Source of the DNA: JADKAV01 sp037046735
GTDB lineage: Bacteria > Actinomycetota > Actinomycetes > S36-B12 > UBA10799
Length of the DNA stretch: 64,000 nucleotides
Assembly (NCBI GenBank): GCA_037046735.1
Contig: JBAOHC010000027.1
Span: 62,001-126,000 of the forward strand
Direction: 5' to 3'
Below the pieces are notes generated by a model. It saw only the letters and a program-made list of their open reading frames with translations, did not search any database and had not been told where the DNA came from. The position numbers were made by a program, and so were the translations under genes. This document shows positions 36,617 to 44,743 of the stretch, piece by piece. Each line of letters opens with the position of its first letter. Within the stretch, counting starts at the first letter, position 1.

Positions 36617-37516
36617 TCAGGAGGACGGGTTGACCTCGGAAGCGGTGATGGCCCCATCGCTGAGGTTCCACTGCTCGAGGATACTGGCGTAACTACCATC
36701 CTCGATGAGAGCGTCGATTGCACCCTGAATGGACGTCGCGAACTCGGTCTCGTCCTTCGGGACCACCACTCCGTAAGGAGCTGAGTCGTAGACCTCGCCG
36801 ACCTGCTCGAGTTTCCCGGACTGCTGGATGGCGTATGCGACCACCGGTGAGTCGGCCAGCATGGCGTCTGCCTTGCCGCTGACCACCGCAGTAGTGGCCT
36901 CTGACTGCAGGCCGTATTGCTGAATGCTGACCTCGGGCTTGCCCGCAGTCTTGCACTCCTCGTTGCGAGCCTCGATGTCGTCCACCTGCACCGTGGCCTT
37001 CTGAACGGCCACGGTCTTGCCACACGGATCGGCCGGATCAATCCCAGCCGGGTTACCCGTGGCCACCGCCCAGGACGTGCCCGCCTCGAAGTAGGTCACC
37101 ATGTTGACCTGCTTCTCACGCTCCGGGTTCACCGTGAACGAGGACATCGAGGCGTTGAACTTGCCGTTCTGCACCCCGACGATCAGGGAGTCGAACGTTG
37201 AGTTCTCCCACTTGGCGGCCAGACCCAGTTTCGCGGCGATAGCGTTGCCCAGATCGATATCGAAGCCGACAATCGTGCTGCCGTCCTCAGCCAGGAACTG
37301 ATTCGGCGCATAACTCGCGTCGGTGCCGAAGAGCAGGGTGCCGCTGTCCTTGATGGCCGCGGGGACGCCCGCCGCCAGGGTCTCATCTGCGGTGACCTCG
37401 GGGGCAGAGGCCGCGGGACTGGCACTCTCACTGCCGCCGCCGTCGTCTCCGCCACATCCGCTGAGGACCAAGACAGCCCCCACCGCGATCAGTCCGAACC
37501 GTCTGAAGTTTCGCAT
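36617..37516 (-). CDS. Polar amino-acid ABC transporter, substrate-binding lipoprotein
   Basis: This 299-residue protein has a lipobox (AVGAVLVLSGCGGDDGGG), so it is membrane-anchored outside the cell. The SBP_bac_3 fold is shown by LLFGTDASYAPNQFLAEDGS, IVGFDIDLGNAIAAKLGL, FDSLIVGVQNGKFNASMSSF and YGVVVPKDE. It captures an amino acid (glutamate/glutamine- or basic-type; not decidable). It is the first gene of the three-gene import operon, with AAGCGAGG upstream of the ATG. Confidence 0.92.
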   Translation of the reverse strand: MRNFRRFGLIAVGAVLVLSGCGGDDGGGSESASPAASAPEVTADETLAAGVPAAIKDSGTLLFGTDASYAPNQFLAEDGSTIVGFDIDLGNAIAAKLGLAAKWENSTFDSLIVGVQNGKFNASMSSFTVNPEREKQVNMVTYFEAGTSWAVATGNPAGIDPADPCGKTVAVQKATVQVDDIEARNEECKTAGKPEVSIQQYGLQSEATTAVVSGKADAMLADSPVVAYAIQQSGKLEQVGEVYDSAPYGVVVPKDETEFATSIQGAIDALIEDGSYASILEQWNLSDGAITASEVNPSS

Positions 37517-37743
37517 CTCTACCTCGCTTGATATTTACAAGACCGCTCTGCCTGAGCACCGACTCCCCCGCCTGACTTCTACCACACACTGAGCAGCGGC
37601 GGTGGCAGCCGCGCCGAATCCATGGCGGGTGACCCGCGACACTGTGTGCCCGCAATCGCGCTGGAGATACCCGCACCGTGAGGCGAAAGGGCTACTGTGC
37701 CACTTGTGCGATCAACAGCCGGGACGACGCAGGGGGCGCTGAC

Positions 37744-39108
37744 ATGAGCCAGACCACGCAAGAGGTCACGGACAAGCCGAAGGGCCTCACACTGTGGCCG
37801 GCCACGGCACTGGTCACGGGCACGATCATCGGGGCCGGGATCTTCACACAGCCCTCGTGGCTGGCCCAGTACGGGCCGATCAGCCTGCTGGGCTTCGCGA
37901 TCACCGCGTTCGGAAGTCTCATGCTGGCCCTGGTCTTCTCCTCGCTGGCCCGTCGCACTCCCGATGTCGGGGGGCCCTACGCGTTCTCCCGGCAGGGTTT
38001 CGGCGACTTCGTGGGCTTTCAGAGCGCGTGGACCTACTGGATCGGTGCCTGGGTCGGAGTGGGCGCCATCGCGAGCTCGATGGTCGTCTACCTGGGCGTG
38101 CTCATCCCGGCCGTTGTCGAGAACCGGCTGCTGAGCATCGCCGTCGCCGTGGGAGTCATCGCGGTTCTGACCTTCCTCAACACCCGCGGTGTCGTCACCG
38201 GTGGTCTGGTTTCCCTCATCCTGACGATCTTGAAGATCGTGCCACTGCTGCTCATCGGCACCCTGGGGTTCCTCGCCTTCGACACCAGCAATCTCGGGCC
38301 GTTCAACGCCTCCACGTTGCCCCCACTTGAGGTGATCACAGCGGTGATGGCGTACACGCTGTTCAGCTTCATCGGCGTGGAGGCCGCGACGATCCCTGCT
38401 GGCGATGTGTATGAGCCGGACAAGACGATCCCGCGTGCCACAGTGATCGGGACAACAGCAGCCGCGGCGGTCTACCTGTTGAGCACGACGGCCGTCTTCG
38501 GTGCGGTGGAGCAGTCCGAACTCGCCTCCTCCAACGCCGCATTCTCCGTGGCGGCCTCCAACATGTTCGGCAGCTGGGCTGGCGACGCGGTCGCTGCCGT
38601 TGCAGTGGTCTCGTGCTTGGGCGCGATGAACGGCTTGCTGCTGCTGTCCGGACAGATCCCTATGGCCGCAGAGTTCGATGGCCTGGCGCCCAAGGTCTTC
38701 GGCAGACTCAACATCAAGCACGCCCCCAGCACCGGCCTGATGATCAGCGGGGTGCTGGCGGCAGGGATCCTCGCGCTGTCGTTCTCCGGCGGTGGTCTGG
38801 GTGACGCGGTGGCGCAGTTGGTGCTGGTCTCCGCCGTCGCCACGATGGTCAGTTACGCCTTCAGCGCTGGAGCCGAGATCAAGTGGCTGGCCCTGGACCG
38901 CGGCAAGATCCCCGTGGCCCATTTCGCCCGCAAGATGACGATCGCCGTGTTGGCGCTGGTGTTCACGATCTTCGCCTTCTACGGCGGCGGCGTGCAGGAG
39001 ATCTACTGGCTCTGGATGCTCATCGTGCTCGGGGTGCCGCTGTACATCTACATCCTGTGGCGGCGCGCGAACACAGCCGAGCCGGCCGACGCCGATATCA
39101 GCGGCTGA
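37744..39108 (+). CDS. Amino-acid permease (APC superfamily)
   Basis: This 454-residue protein has about twelve membrane helices. The first-helix motif GTIIGAGIFTQPSWLAQYGP and VGGPYAFSRQGFGDFVGFQSAW are typical of basic amino-acid/polyamine antiporters of the APC family (ArcD/AdiC/YjeH-like). FSFIGVEAATIPAGDVYEPDKTIPRAT is the conserved helix 6 region. The ATG at 37744 has AGGGGG upstream. It is convergent with the TrmH gene, overlapping it by 11 bases. The substrate is unproven; arginine or ornithine would fit with the nearby cyanophycin genes. Confidence 0.88.
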   Translation: MSQTTQEVTDKPKGLTLWPATALVTGTIIGAGIFTQPSWLAQYGPISLLGFAITAFGSLMLALVFSSLARRTPDVGGPYAFSRQGFGDFVGFQSAWTYWIGAWVGVGAIASSMVVYLGVLIPAVVENRLLSIAVAVGVIAVLTFLNTRGVVTGGLVSLILTILKIVPLLLIGTLGFLAFDTSNLGPFNASTLPPLEVITAVMAYTLFSFIGVEAATIPAGDVYEPDKTIPRATVIGTTAAAAVYLLSTTAVFGAVEQSELASSNAAFSVAASNMFGSWAGDAVAAVAVVSCLGAMNGLLLLSGQIPMAAEFDGLAPKVFGRLNIKHAPSTGLMISGVLAAGILALSFSGGGLGDAVAQLVLVSAVATMVSYAFSAGAEIKWLALDRGKIPVAHFARKMTIAVLALVFTIFAFYGGGVQEIYWLWMLIVLGVPLYIYILWRRANTAEPADADISG

Positions 39109-39904
39109 CTGTGAACCCACCGCCGAGCACGTAACAGGCGACGGTGGCGGCCATAGCCACGTTGAGCGAGTCCACGCCCCGCGACATGGGGATCCGGACC
39201 TGCACATCGGTCACCGCCACGGCCGCATCGCTGAGGCCAGGACCTTCGGTGCCCACCAGCAGCATTGCCGGTTCGGGATCCCACTCGCGCAGGCTGATCG
39301 GCGCGGCCGGGTCCATCGCCACTGTGACCAGCCCGGCGGCCCGTGCGGCGGCCACCCCGACGCCCACGTCTGGCACGGTTGCCCACGGCATGGTGAACAC
39401 CGCCCCCATGGAGGTCTTCACACTGCGCCGGTACCACGGGTCCGCGCAGCGTTCGGTGACCAGGATGGCGTCGATGCCCAGACCCGCGGCGGAGCGGAAG
39501 ATGGCGCCCACGTTGGTATGGTCCACCAGGTCCTCGAGCAGGACCGCTGACCGGGCGCCGCGCAGGACCTCGGCCACGGGCCGCGGCGCTGGGCGCTGGA
39601 ATGTCGCCAGCGCCCCGCGATGCAGGCGAAAGCCGGTGATGTCCTTGAGCAGACTCGGCGGTGCCAGGTACACGTTTACTTCCTCGGGAACATGAGCCGC
39701 CAGACCCGGCCACCATTTCGGTTCCATCAAGGCGCTGACCATCTGCAGGCCACCGGCGAGGGCCCGCTGGATCACCTTCTCGCCCTCGGCGAGGAAGATC
39801 CCCTGCTCGGGTTCGGTGACCTTACGCAGTTGCATGTCGGTGAGGTTCGTGAAGGCCCGCAACCTTTCATCGGTGGGGTTATCAACGGCAATGACCGGCA
39901 TCAA
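39098..39904 (-). CDS. TrmH/SpoU-family RNA 2'-O-methyltransferase
   Basis: This 268-residue protein has a substrate-binding N-terminal domain (LRKVTEPEQGIFLAEGEKVI) and the SPOUT domain with all three motifs: HTNVGAIFRSAAGLGID (motif 1), LVGTEGPGLS (motif 2) and IPMSRGVDSLNVAMAATV (motif 3). It transfers methyl from S-adenosylmethionine to a ribose in rRNA or tRNA through a knotted fold; the site is unknown. It overlaps the upstream TauE-like gene by ATGA, so they are co-translated. Confidence 0.92.
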   Translation of the reverse strand: MMPVIAVDNPTDERLRAFTNLTDMQLRKVTEPEQGIFLAEGEKVIQRALAGGLQMVSALMEPKWWPGLAAHVPEEVNVYLAPPSLLKDITGFRLHRGALATFQRPAPRPVAEVLRGARSAVLLEDLVDHTNVGAIFRSAAGLGIDAILVTERCADPWYRRSVKTSMGAVFTMPWATVPDVGVGVAAARAAGLVTVAMDPAAPISLREWDPEPAMLLVGTEGPGLSDAAVAVTDVQVRIPMSRGVDSLNVAMAATVACYVLGGGFTVSR

Positions 39905-40629
39905 TCCCCCAGGAATGCGCTGATCGCGGCGACCACACCGACGATGATCACGAGAGCTCGCAGCGCACTAGCGGGAAGGCGCCGAGTGATCCGGCCCCCG
40001 ATCCACCCGCCGAGCAACGACGAGAGCGCCAGGACCGCGGCGGCCGACCACAGAACCTGCCCGCCGATGACGAAGACGATCGCGGCGGCTGAGTTGGCCA
40101 CCCCCGCCAGAACGTTCTTGAAACCATTGGCCTCGTGGATGTCAGTGACGCCCGAAGCCGCGAGCGCAGCGAGAAAGGCGATGCCCTGCCCCGCACCGAA
40201 GTAGCCGCCGTAGAAACCTGAGCCGCTCAGCGCGACAGTACTGGAGCGCGCGTCAGGTGCCGGCAGGTGTTTGAGCAACAGTGGTTGCAGACCCACGAGG
40301 GCGACCGCCAGCAGAATGAGCCACGGAACGGCCGCGCTGAAGACCTCACTGGGCAGTGCCAGGACGAGCAGGGCACCCGCCATAGCGAAGACCGCCACCA
40401 GCAACCCCCAGCGCCCGGCGCGGCGGTCCAGCACGTCCCGGAACGTGTAGGCACCACTGACGCTGCCGGGGACCAGCCCGAGGCAGTTGGTGCCGTTCGC
40501 CAGGACCGGTGGAACACCCATGGCCAGCAGGGTTGGGAACGTGATGAGCGTCCCCGAGCCGACTGCCGCATTGACCCCACCCGCGGCGAACCCGGCCGCG
40601 AACAGCCAAGCGATCTCCTGCCCGGTCAT
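39901..40629 (-). CDS. TauE/SafE-family membrane protein
   Basis: This 242-residue protein has about seven to eight membrane segments. The duplicated family motif appears as AAGFAAGGVNAAVGSGTLIT and in the second half as GSGFYGGYFGAGQGIAFLAA. Members export sulfite, sulfoacetate or other organic anions; the substrate is unknown. It overlaps the ABC ATPase gene upstream (40626-40629) and the TrmH gene downstream, forming a three-gene coupled unit. Confidence 0.88.
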   Translation of the reverse strand: MTGQEIAWLFAAGFAAGGVNAAVGSGTLITFPTLLAMGVPPVLANGTNCLGLVPGSVSGAYTFRDVLDRRAGRWGLLVAVFAMAGALLVLALPSEVFSAAVPWLILLAVALVGLQPLLLKHLPAPDARSSTVALSGSGFYGGYFGAGQGIAFLAALAASGVTDIHEANGFKNVLAGVANSAAAIVFVIGGQVLWSAAAVLALSSLLGGWIGGRITRRLPASALRALVIIVGVVAAISAFLGD

Positions 40630-41408
40630 ACAACCTGCGCCGACCAGCGCTGCCCCAGTTTCGTGACGGTCACCGGCAGTCCGAACGTGGCCGACACGTT
40701 GTCGCTGGTCAGCACCTCAGCAATGGGCCCGCCTGCCACCACCTGGGCGTCGCGCAGCAGCAGGACGTGCGTGGCACCCGCCGGGATCTCCTCCACGTGG
40801 TGGGTGACCATGACGACTGTCGGTGCGTACTCATCTGCCAGCAGGGCATCTATGCGGCTCAACAAGTCCTCGCGACCGCCGAGGTCGAGGCCCGCCGCCG
40901 GCTCATCCAGTAGGAGCAGTTCGGGGTCGGCCATGAGTGCCCGGGCGATCGTGGTGCGTTTGCGCTCACCTTCGCTCAGCGTGCCGAACCGCGCGTCGGC
41001 CAGCGGGGCCAGACCCCAGCTCTGAAGCAGCTGGTCGGCACGCTCGAGGTCGGCCACGTCGTACTGCTCCCGCCAGCGGCCGATCACAGCCCAGGCGCTG
41101 GTCACCACGACGTTGCGCACCCGCTCGGCTGGCGGCACCTGGGCGGCCAGGGCCGAACTGGCCAACCCGATGCGCGGGCGCAGCTCGAACACATCGACGG
41201 CACCGAGCCGCTCATCAAGGATCTCGGCGCTGCCCCGGCTGGGGTGAATCAGCGTGCCGGCCACCTGCAGGATTGTCGTCTTGCCGGCGCCATTGGGGCC
41301 GAGCACGACCCAGGCCTCACCCTCGCAGACAGCCCAGTCGACGTCGGCGAGGATGGCCCGACCGCCCCGCAGAACGGACACGTCTACGAGGTTGATGACG
41401 TCGGACAC
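40626..41408 (-). CDS. ABC transporter ATP-binding protein (Rv3041c-like)
   Basis: This 260-residue single ATPase domain has Walker A GPNGAGKTT, signature LSEGERKRTTIARALMA, Walker B LLLLDEPAAGLD and switch His in VMVTHHVEEI. No membrane partner is encoded next to it. The gene lies beside serB as in mycobacteria, where the homologue has the same neighbour. I prefer the GTG at 41408 over the ATG at 41435, because the latter would overlap the start codon of the divergent gene; TAGGGT 9 bases upstream could be a -10 box. Confidence 0.85.
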   Translation of the reverse strand: MSDVINLVDVSVLRGGRAILADVDWAVCEGEAWVVLGPNGAGKTTILQVAGTLIHPSRGSAEILDERLGAVDVFELRPRIGLASSALAAQVPPAERVRNVVVTSAWAVIGRWREQYDVADLERADQLLQSWGLAPLADARFGTLSEGERKRTTIARALMADPELLLLDEPAAGLDLGGREDLLSRIDALLADEYAPTVVMVTHHVEEIPAGATHVLLLRDAQVVAGGPIAEVLTSDNVSATFGLPVTVTKLGQRWSAQVV

Positions 41409-41433
41409 GAAACCTAACCCTACGCTGGATTTC

Positions 41434-42069
41434 ATGACCGTCGTGCCTGTGTCCTTCCAACTCTGCGGGTGGCTGCCCGCATGGTGGCGAGGCGCGGCCG
41501 GCGGCGACGATGTCCTGGAGTTGATCGGCGCCGACCTCATGACGCAGGTGAGCCCGTTACGGGCCACGACGACCGCGTTGAGCGCCTACTCCCCCGACCT
41601 GGGGGTGGGCACCCTGCCAGGTCCGAAACCCGTGACAGAGGCGGCCGTCGCCGCCGGGGAAGCCGTCATCCTGCACGCCGGGCCGGGTCAACCGAGCACC
41701 GTGCTCATTCCAGGAGTCGGCCTGCTGCCCGCAGGCGTTCCCCGGCCACTCGATCTGGACCTGGACCAGGCAGCCGCCGAGTTCGCGCAGGCAGTGGTCC
41801 GCGCGGAGCACGAACTGCGGTCCACGGGGGCTGCGGTGTGCTCAGATGTGCCCGCCATGACGGTCCGGCCGCTGCCCCCTGGGGCCGACGGCCAGCGCAA
41901 GGGGCTACTGGTACGCGCGGTACGTGTGTGGACCGCCGTCGGCTCAGTGCCTGCGGCCCAGCGCAGCGCGGCATTGCAGGACGTGGTGCGGTGCAGTGCG
42001 CGGGCTGCCCTGACGGCATATCGCGAGGCGCCTGTCTTGACGTCGGACCGGACTCGCAGGTTCGCATGA
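41434..42069 (+). CDS. Conserved actinobacterial hypothetical protein upstream of serB
   Basis: This 211-residue protein (MTVVPVSFQLCGWLPAWWRG ... VLTSDRTRRFA) has no catalytic motif that I recognise. Proteins of this size with a comparable N-terminal CGWLPAWW-like start and a central PGVGLLPAGVP block occur next to serB in other actinobacteria. It overlaps serB by 4 bases (ATGA), suggesting coupled translation and a related role. TACGCT at 41421 could serve as its -10 box. Confidence 0.65.
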   Translation: MTVVPVSFQLCGWLPAWWRGAAGGDDVLELIGADLMTQVSPLRATTTALSAYSPDLGVGTLPGPKPVTEAAVAAGEAVILHAGPGQPSTVLIPGVGLLPAGVPRPLDLDLDQAAAEFAQAVVRAEHELRSTGAAVCSDVPAMTVRPLPPGADGQRKGLLVRAVRVWTAVGSVPAAQRSAALQDVVRCSARAALTAYREAPVLTSDRTRRFA

Positions 42070-43214
42070 CGACAACATTGACCTTCACCGGCCACGATCG
42101 CCCGGGCATCACCGCCGAACTGCTGGGATCGCTGGGCGACCTTGTGCAGGTGCACGACATCGAACAACTCGTCGTACAGGGCCGACTGGTGCTCAGCGTG
42201 GCCGTCGAGACCGATGGCCTGCCGGACATCGAGGAGCTGGCGGCCCGGCTCGGTCTGGAGCTGGACATCGCGAAGGAATGCCCTGACGTGGTGAACCGGA
42301 AAGCGGCGACCGCCCTCTGCGTTCTGATGGCGCCGGAATTGCGCGCCGCTGACGTGGGCCGCATCGCCGGTGAGATCGCGAGCCGGGAAGGCAACATCGA
42401 GCGCATCGTGCGCATCGCGGAGTACCCGGTCACGGCGATCGAGGTCACGGTGAGCGGTGTCAGCGATGCCGCTCTCAAGCAGGCGCTGGCCCCCATATCG
42501 CGAGAGATCGGGGTCGACGTCGCGGTGCAGTCGGCCGCGACGATCCGGCAAGGTGCCCGGCTGGTGGTGATGGACGTGGACTCCACCTTGATCCAGGACG
42601 AGGTGATCGACCTGCTGGCACGGCAGGCCGGCTGTGAGGCGGCCGTGGCTGCGGTGACTGAACGGGCGATGGCTGGTGAGTTGGACTTTGCCGACTCGCT
42701 GCGCGAGCGGGTGGCGGCGCTGCGGGGCACCCCACAATCGGCCCTGCAACAGGTCAGCGACTCGATCCGGCTCACTCCGGGCGCCCGCACCCTGTGCCGC
42801 ACGCTGATTTCGTTGGGCTACCGGCTGGCTCTGGTGTCCGGTGGTTTTGAGGAGATCGTCGGACCCTTGGCGCAGCAGATGGGGGTCCATCGGTACCGGG
42901 CCAACCGCCTCGAGGTGGCCGATGGGCTGCTGACCGGGCGCGTGCTTGCGCCGATCGTCGACCGGGCGGGCAAAGCCGCCGCGCTGCGCGAGTTCGCCGA
43001 GGAGTTCGGGTTCGATGTGACCCGCACCGTGGCCATCGGCGACGGTGCCAACGATCTCGACATGCTGGCCGCCGCTGGATTAGGGGTCGCGTTCAACGCC
43101 AAACCTGCTGTGGCGGCAGCGGCGGACGCCTCTGTCACCGCCCCCTACCTGGACTCGGTTCTCTATCTGCTGGGAATCACGCGCGAGCAGGTCGAAGCCC
43201 TCGACGTGCGCTGA
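42066..43214 (+). CDS. serB: Phosphoserine phosphatase SerB
   Basis: This 382-residue enzyme catalyses the last step of serine synthesis (phosphoserine to serine). Two ACT-like domains come first (residues ~1-85 TTTLTFTGHDRPGITAELL, and ~86-160), as in mycobacterial SerB2, where they give feedback control. The HAD domain follows: VVMDVDSTLIQDEVIDLLA (nucleophile Asp), LALVSGGFEEIV (Ser) and VAIGDGANDLDMLAAAGLG (Lys/Asp end). Length and order are normal. The ATG overlaps the stop of the previous gene. Confidence 0.94.
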   Translation: MTTTLTFTGHDRPGITAELLGSLGDLVQVHDIEQLVVQGRLVLSVAVETDGLPDIEELAARLGLELDIAKECPDVVNRKAATALCVLMAPELRAADVGRIAGEIASREGNIERIVRIAEYPVTAIEVTVSGVSDAALKQALAPISREIGVDVAVQSAATIRQGARLVVMDVDSTLIQDEVIDLLARQAGCEAAVAAVTERAMAGELDFADSLRERVAALRGTPQSALQQVSDSIRLTPGARTLCRTLISLGYRLALVSGGFEEIVGPLAQQMGVHRYRANRLEVADGLLTGRVLAPIVDRAGKAAALREFAEEFGFDVTRTVAIGDGANDLDMLAAAGLGVAFNAKPAVAAAADASVTAPYLDSVLYLLGITREQVEALDVR

Positions 43215-43232
43215 GTTTGAGGGCGGCGGCTG

Positions 43233-43724
43233 CTAACCCCGGCCCACCTCGAAGGCCTCGAGCCGGGCCATCCCGAACTCCCACTCGGCGAAGGGCACCT
43301 CCGCGCGCAGCACCGCGAAGGCAGCGGTGGGAAACTTCGCGAGCATCTGCTCGTGGGCGGCGCTGCCCGGGTTGGAGCTCAATCGAGCCGCGAGATCCTC
43401 GGTGCCGGGATTGTGGGCCACCACGATCACCGAAGTGGCCTGCTCGCCGCGGATGGCGCTCAGCATCGCGTCGGGAGAGGCCAGGTAGAGCTGTGGGCTA
43501 TCGACGACGCGGCTGGCCTCGACTGCGGACAGTCGCCACGTCTGTTGAGCACGCGTGGCGGTGGAGACCAGCGCCACATCAAGTGAGCCCACACTGGACC
43601 GAATCAACTGTCCGGCCACGGGCGCGTCCCGCCGGCCGCGTGGGTTCAAGGGCCGGTCATGATCGACGACGCCGGGCGGATAGTCACTCTTGGCATGCCG
43701 CAGGAGAACGAGGGTGAAGACCAT
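43233..43724 (-). CDS. SixA-like phosphohistidine phosphatase
   Basis: This 163-residue protein has the RHG-type catalytic block LVLLRHAKSDYP, the second-Arg block VSTATRAQQTW and the second-His block VIVVAHNPGTEDLAARL. SixA removes phosphate from phospho-His on signalling or PTS proteins. It is convergent with serB (18 bp between stops) and divergent from cphB (59 bp between starts). Confidence 0.88.
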   Translation of the reverse strand: MVFTLVLLRHAKSDYPPGVVDHDRPLNPRGRRDAPVAGQLIRSSVGSLDVALVSTATRAQQTWRLSAVEASRVVDSPQLYLASPDAMLSAIRGEQATSVIVVAHNPGTEDLAARLSSNPGSAAHEQMLAKFPTAAFAVLRAEVPFAEWEFGMARLEAFEVGRG

Positions 43725-43783
43725 GGACGGCTATTCTGCCAGCGCGGCGCGATCGGCGCCGCTCAGCCCGTAACCTGTCGAAC

Positions 43784-44734
43784 GTGACCGTTCCCGCAAC
43801 CCGCCGCCTGATGATCATCGGCGGCGCCGAGGACAAGTTGGGTCAGCGGCGGGTCTTACGCCGCTTCGTGCAGTACTGCGGAGGCTCCCGGTCTGTCATC
43901 GCGGTCTGTGCCACGGCCTCTTCTCTCGGCGATGAGATCACGAACCTTTACGACAAGGTGTTCCGGGACTTAGGGGCCGCCGATGTGCTGTCCGTGCGTC
44001 CCGTCAACCGGGCCGAGGCCGAGGCGACAGTCGCTTCGAAAGCCGTCCACGGCGCCACCGGGATCTTCTTCACCGGCGGCAACCAGGCCCGGCTGGCTGC
44101 CGTGCTGCGCGGCACTGCGCTGGGCGACACCGTGCGACAGATGTACGCCGAAGGCGTGGTTGTGGGCGGTACCAGCGCTGGGGCCTCCGTGGTCAGCGAG
44201 CACATGGTGGCCCTCGGGGCGACCGGCGAGACCCCCAAACAGCGCATGGCGGCCCTGGCGCAGGGCTTGGGACTGTTGCCCGACGTCATTGTGGACCAGC
44301 ACTTCGCGGAGCGGGGCCGCTTCGGCCGCCTGCTCGCCCTGGTCGCAGCGAATCCCAGCCTGCTTGGCATGGGGGTGGACGAGGATACCGCCGCGATCAT
44401 CACGAACGAGACGTTGCTCGAGGTCTACGGCCGGGGTGCCGTGTTCCTGGCAGACGGCCGCAACGCCGTGAGCAACGCCTACGCGGCGCGCGGTACGGAG
44501 CCGATCCTGATCAGCGGGGCCTCGGTGCACTTCCTGCCCAGCGGGACACACTTCGACCTCGACAGCCGACAACTCACCGAGTACCGCACGGCCGTCGAGC
44601 AGGCGCAGATCGCGCGCCGCACCTCCGACTACATCCCCGACCGCACCGCTAGCGTGCGCGTCAATGCCGAAGGGGTGGACGACCGCAACGCGGAACGTGC
44701 CGTGAGGCGTCGTCGACAGCGACCACCGACGTGA
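43784..44734 (+). CDS. cphB: Cyanophycinase
   Basis: This 316-residue serine-type hydrolase of the peptidase S51 family cuts the storage polymer cyanophycin to beta-Asp-Arg dipeptides in the cytoplasm. Landmarks: LMIIGGAEDKLGQRRVLRRF, FFTGGNQARLAAVL, VVGGTSAGASVVSE (nucleophile Ser) and VIVDQHFAERGRFGRL (His). The GTG start is preceded by TAACCT 8 bases away, so the mRNA may be leaderless. cphA follows after 9 bp, an operon of synthesis and degradation. The C-terminal ~40 residues are basic and may be disordered. Confidence 0.94.
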   Translation: MTVPATRRLMIIGGAEDKLGQRRVLRRFVQYCGGSRSVIAVCATASSLGDEITNLYDKVFRDLGAADVLSVRPVNRAEAEATVASKAVHGATGIFFTGGNQARLAAVLRGTALGDTVRQMYAEGVVVGGTSAGASVVSEHMVALGATGETPKQRMAALAQGLGLLPDVIVDQHFAERGRFGRLLALVAANPSLLGMGVDEDTAAIITNETLLEVYGRGAVFLADGRNAVSNAYAARGTEPILISGASVHFLPSGTHFDLDSRQLTEYRTAVEQAQIARRTSDYIPDRTASVRVNAEGVDDRNAERAVRRRRQRPPT

Positions 44735-44743
44735 GGAGTCTGG

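Noticed and set aside
37579..39207. 542-codon open frame on the minus strand
   Set aside because: It is antisense to the amino-acid permease, whose membrane helices and APC motifs are clear. The antisense product is Asp/Gly/Gln/His-rich and has no family marks.
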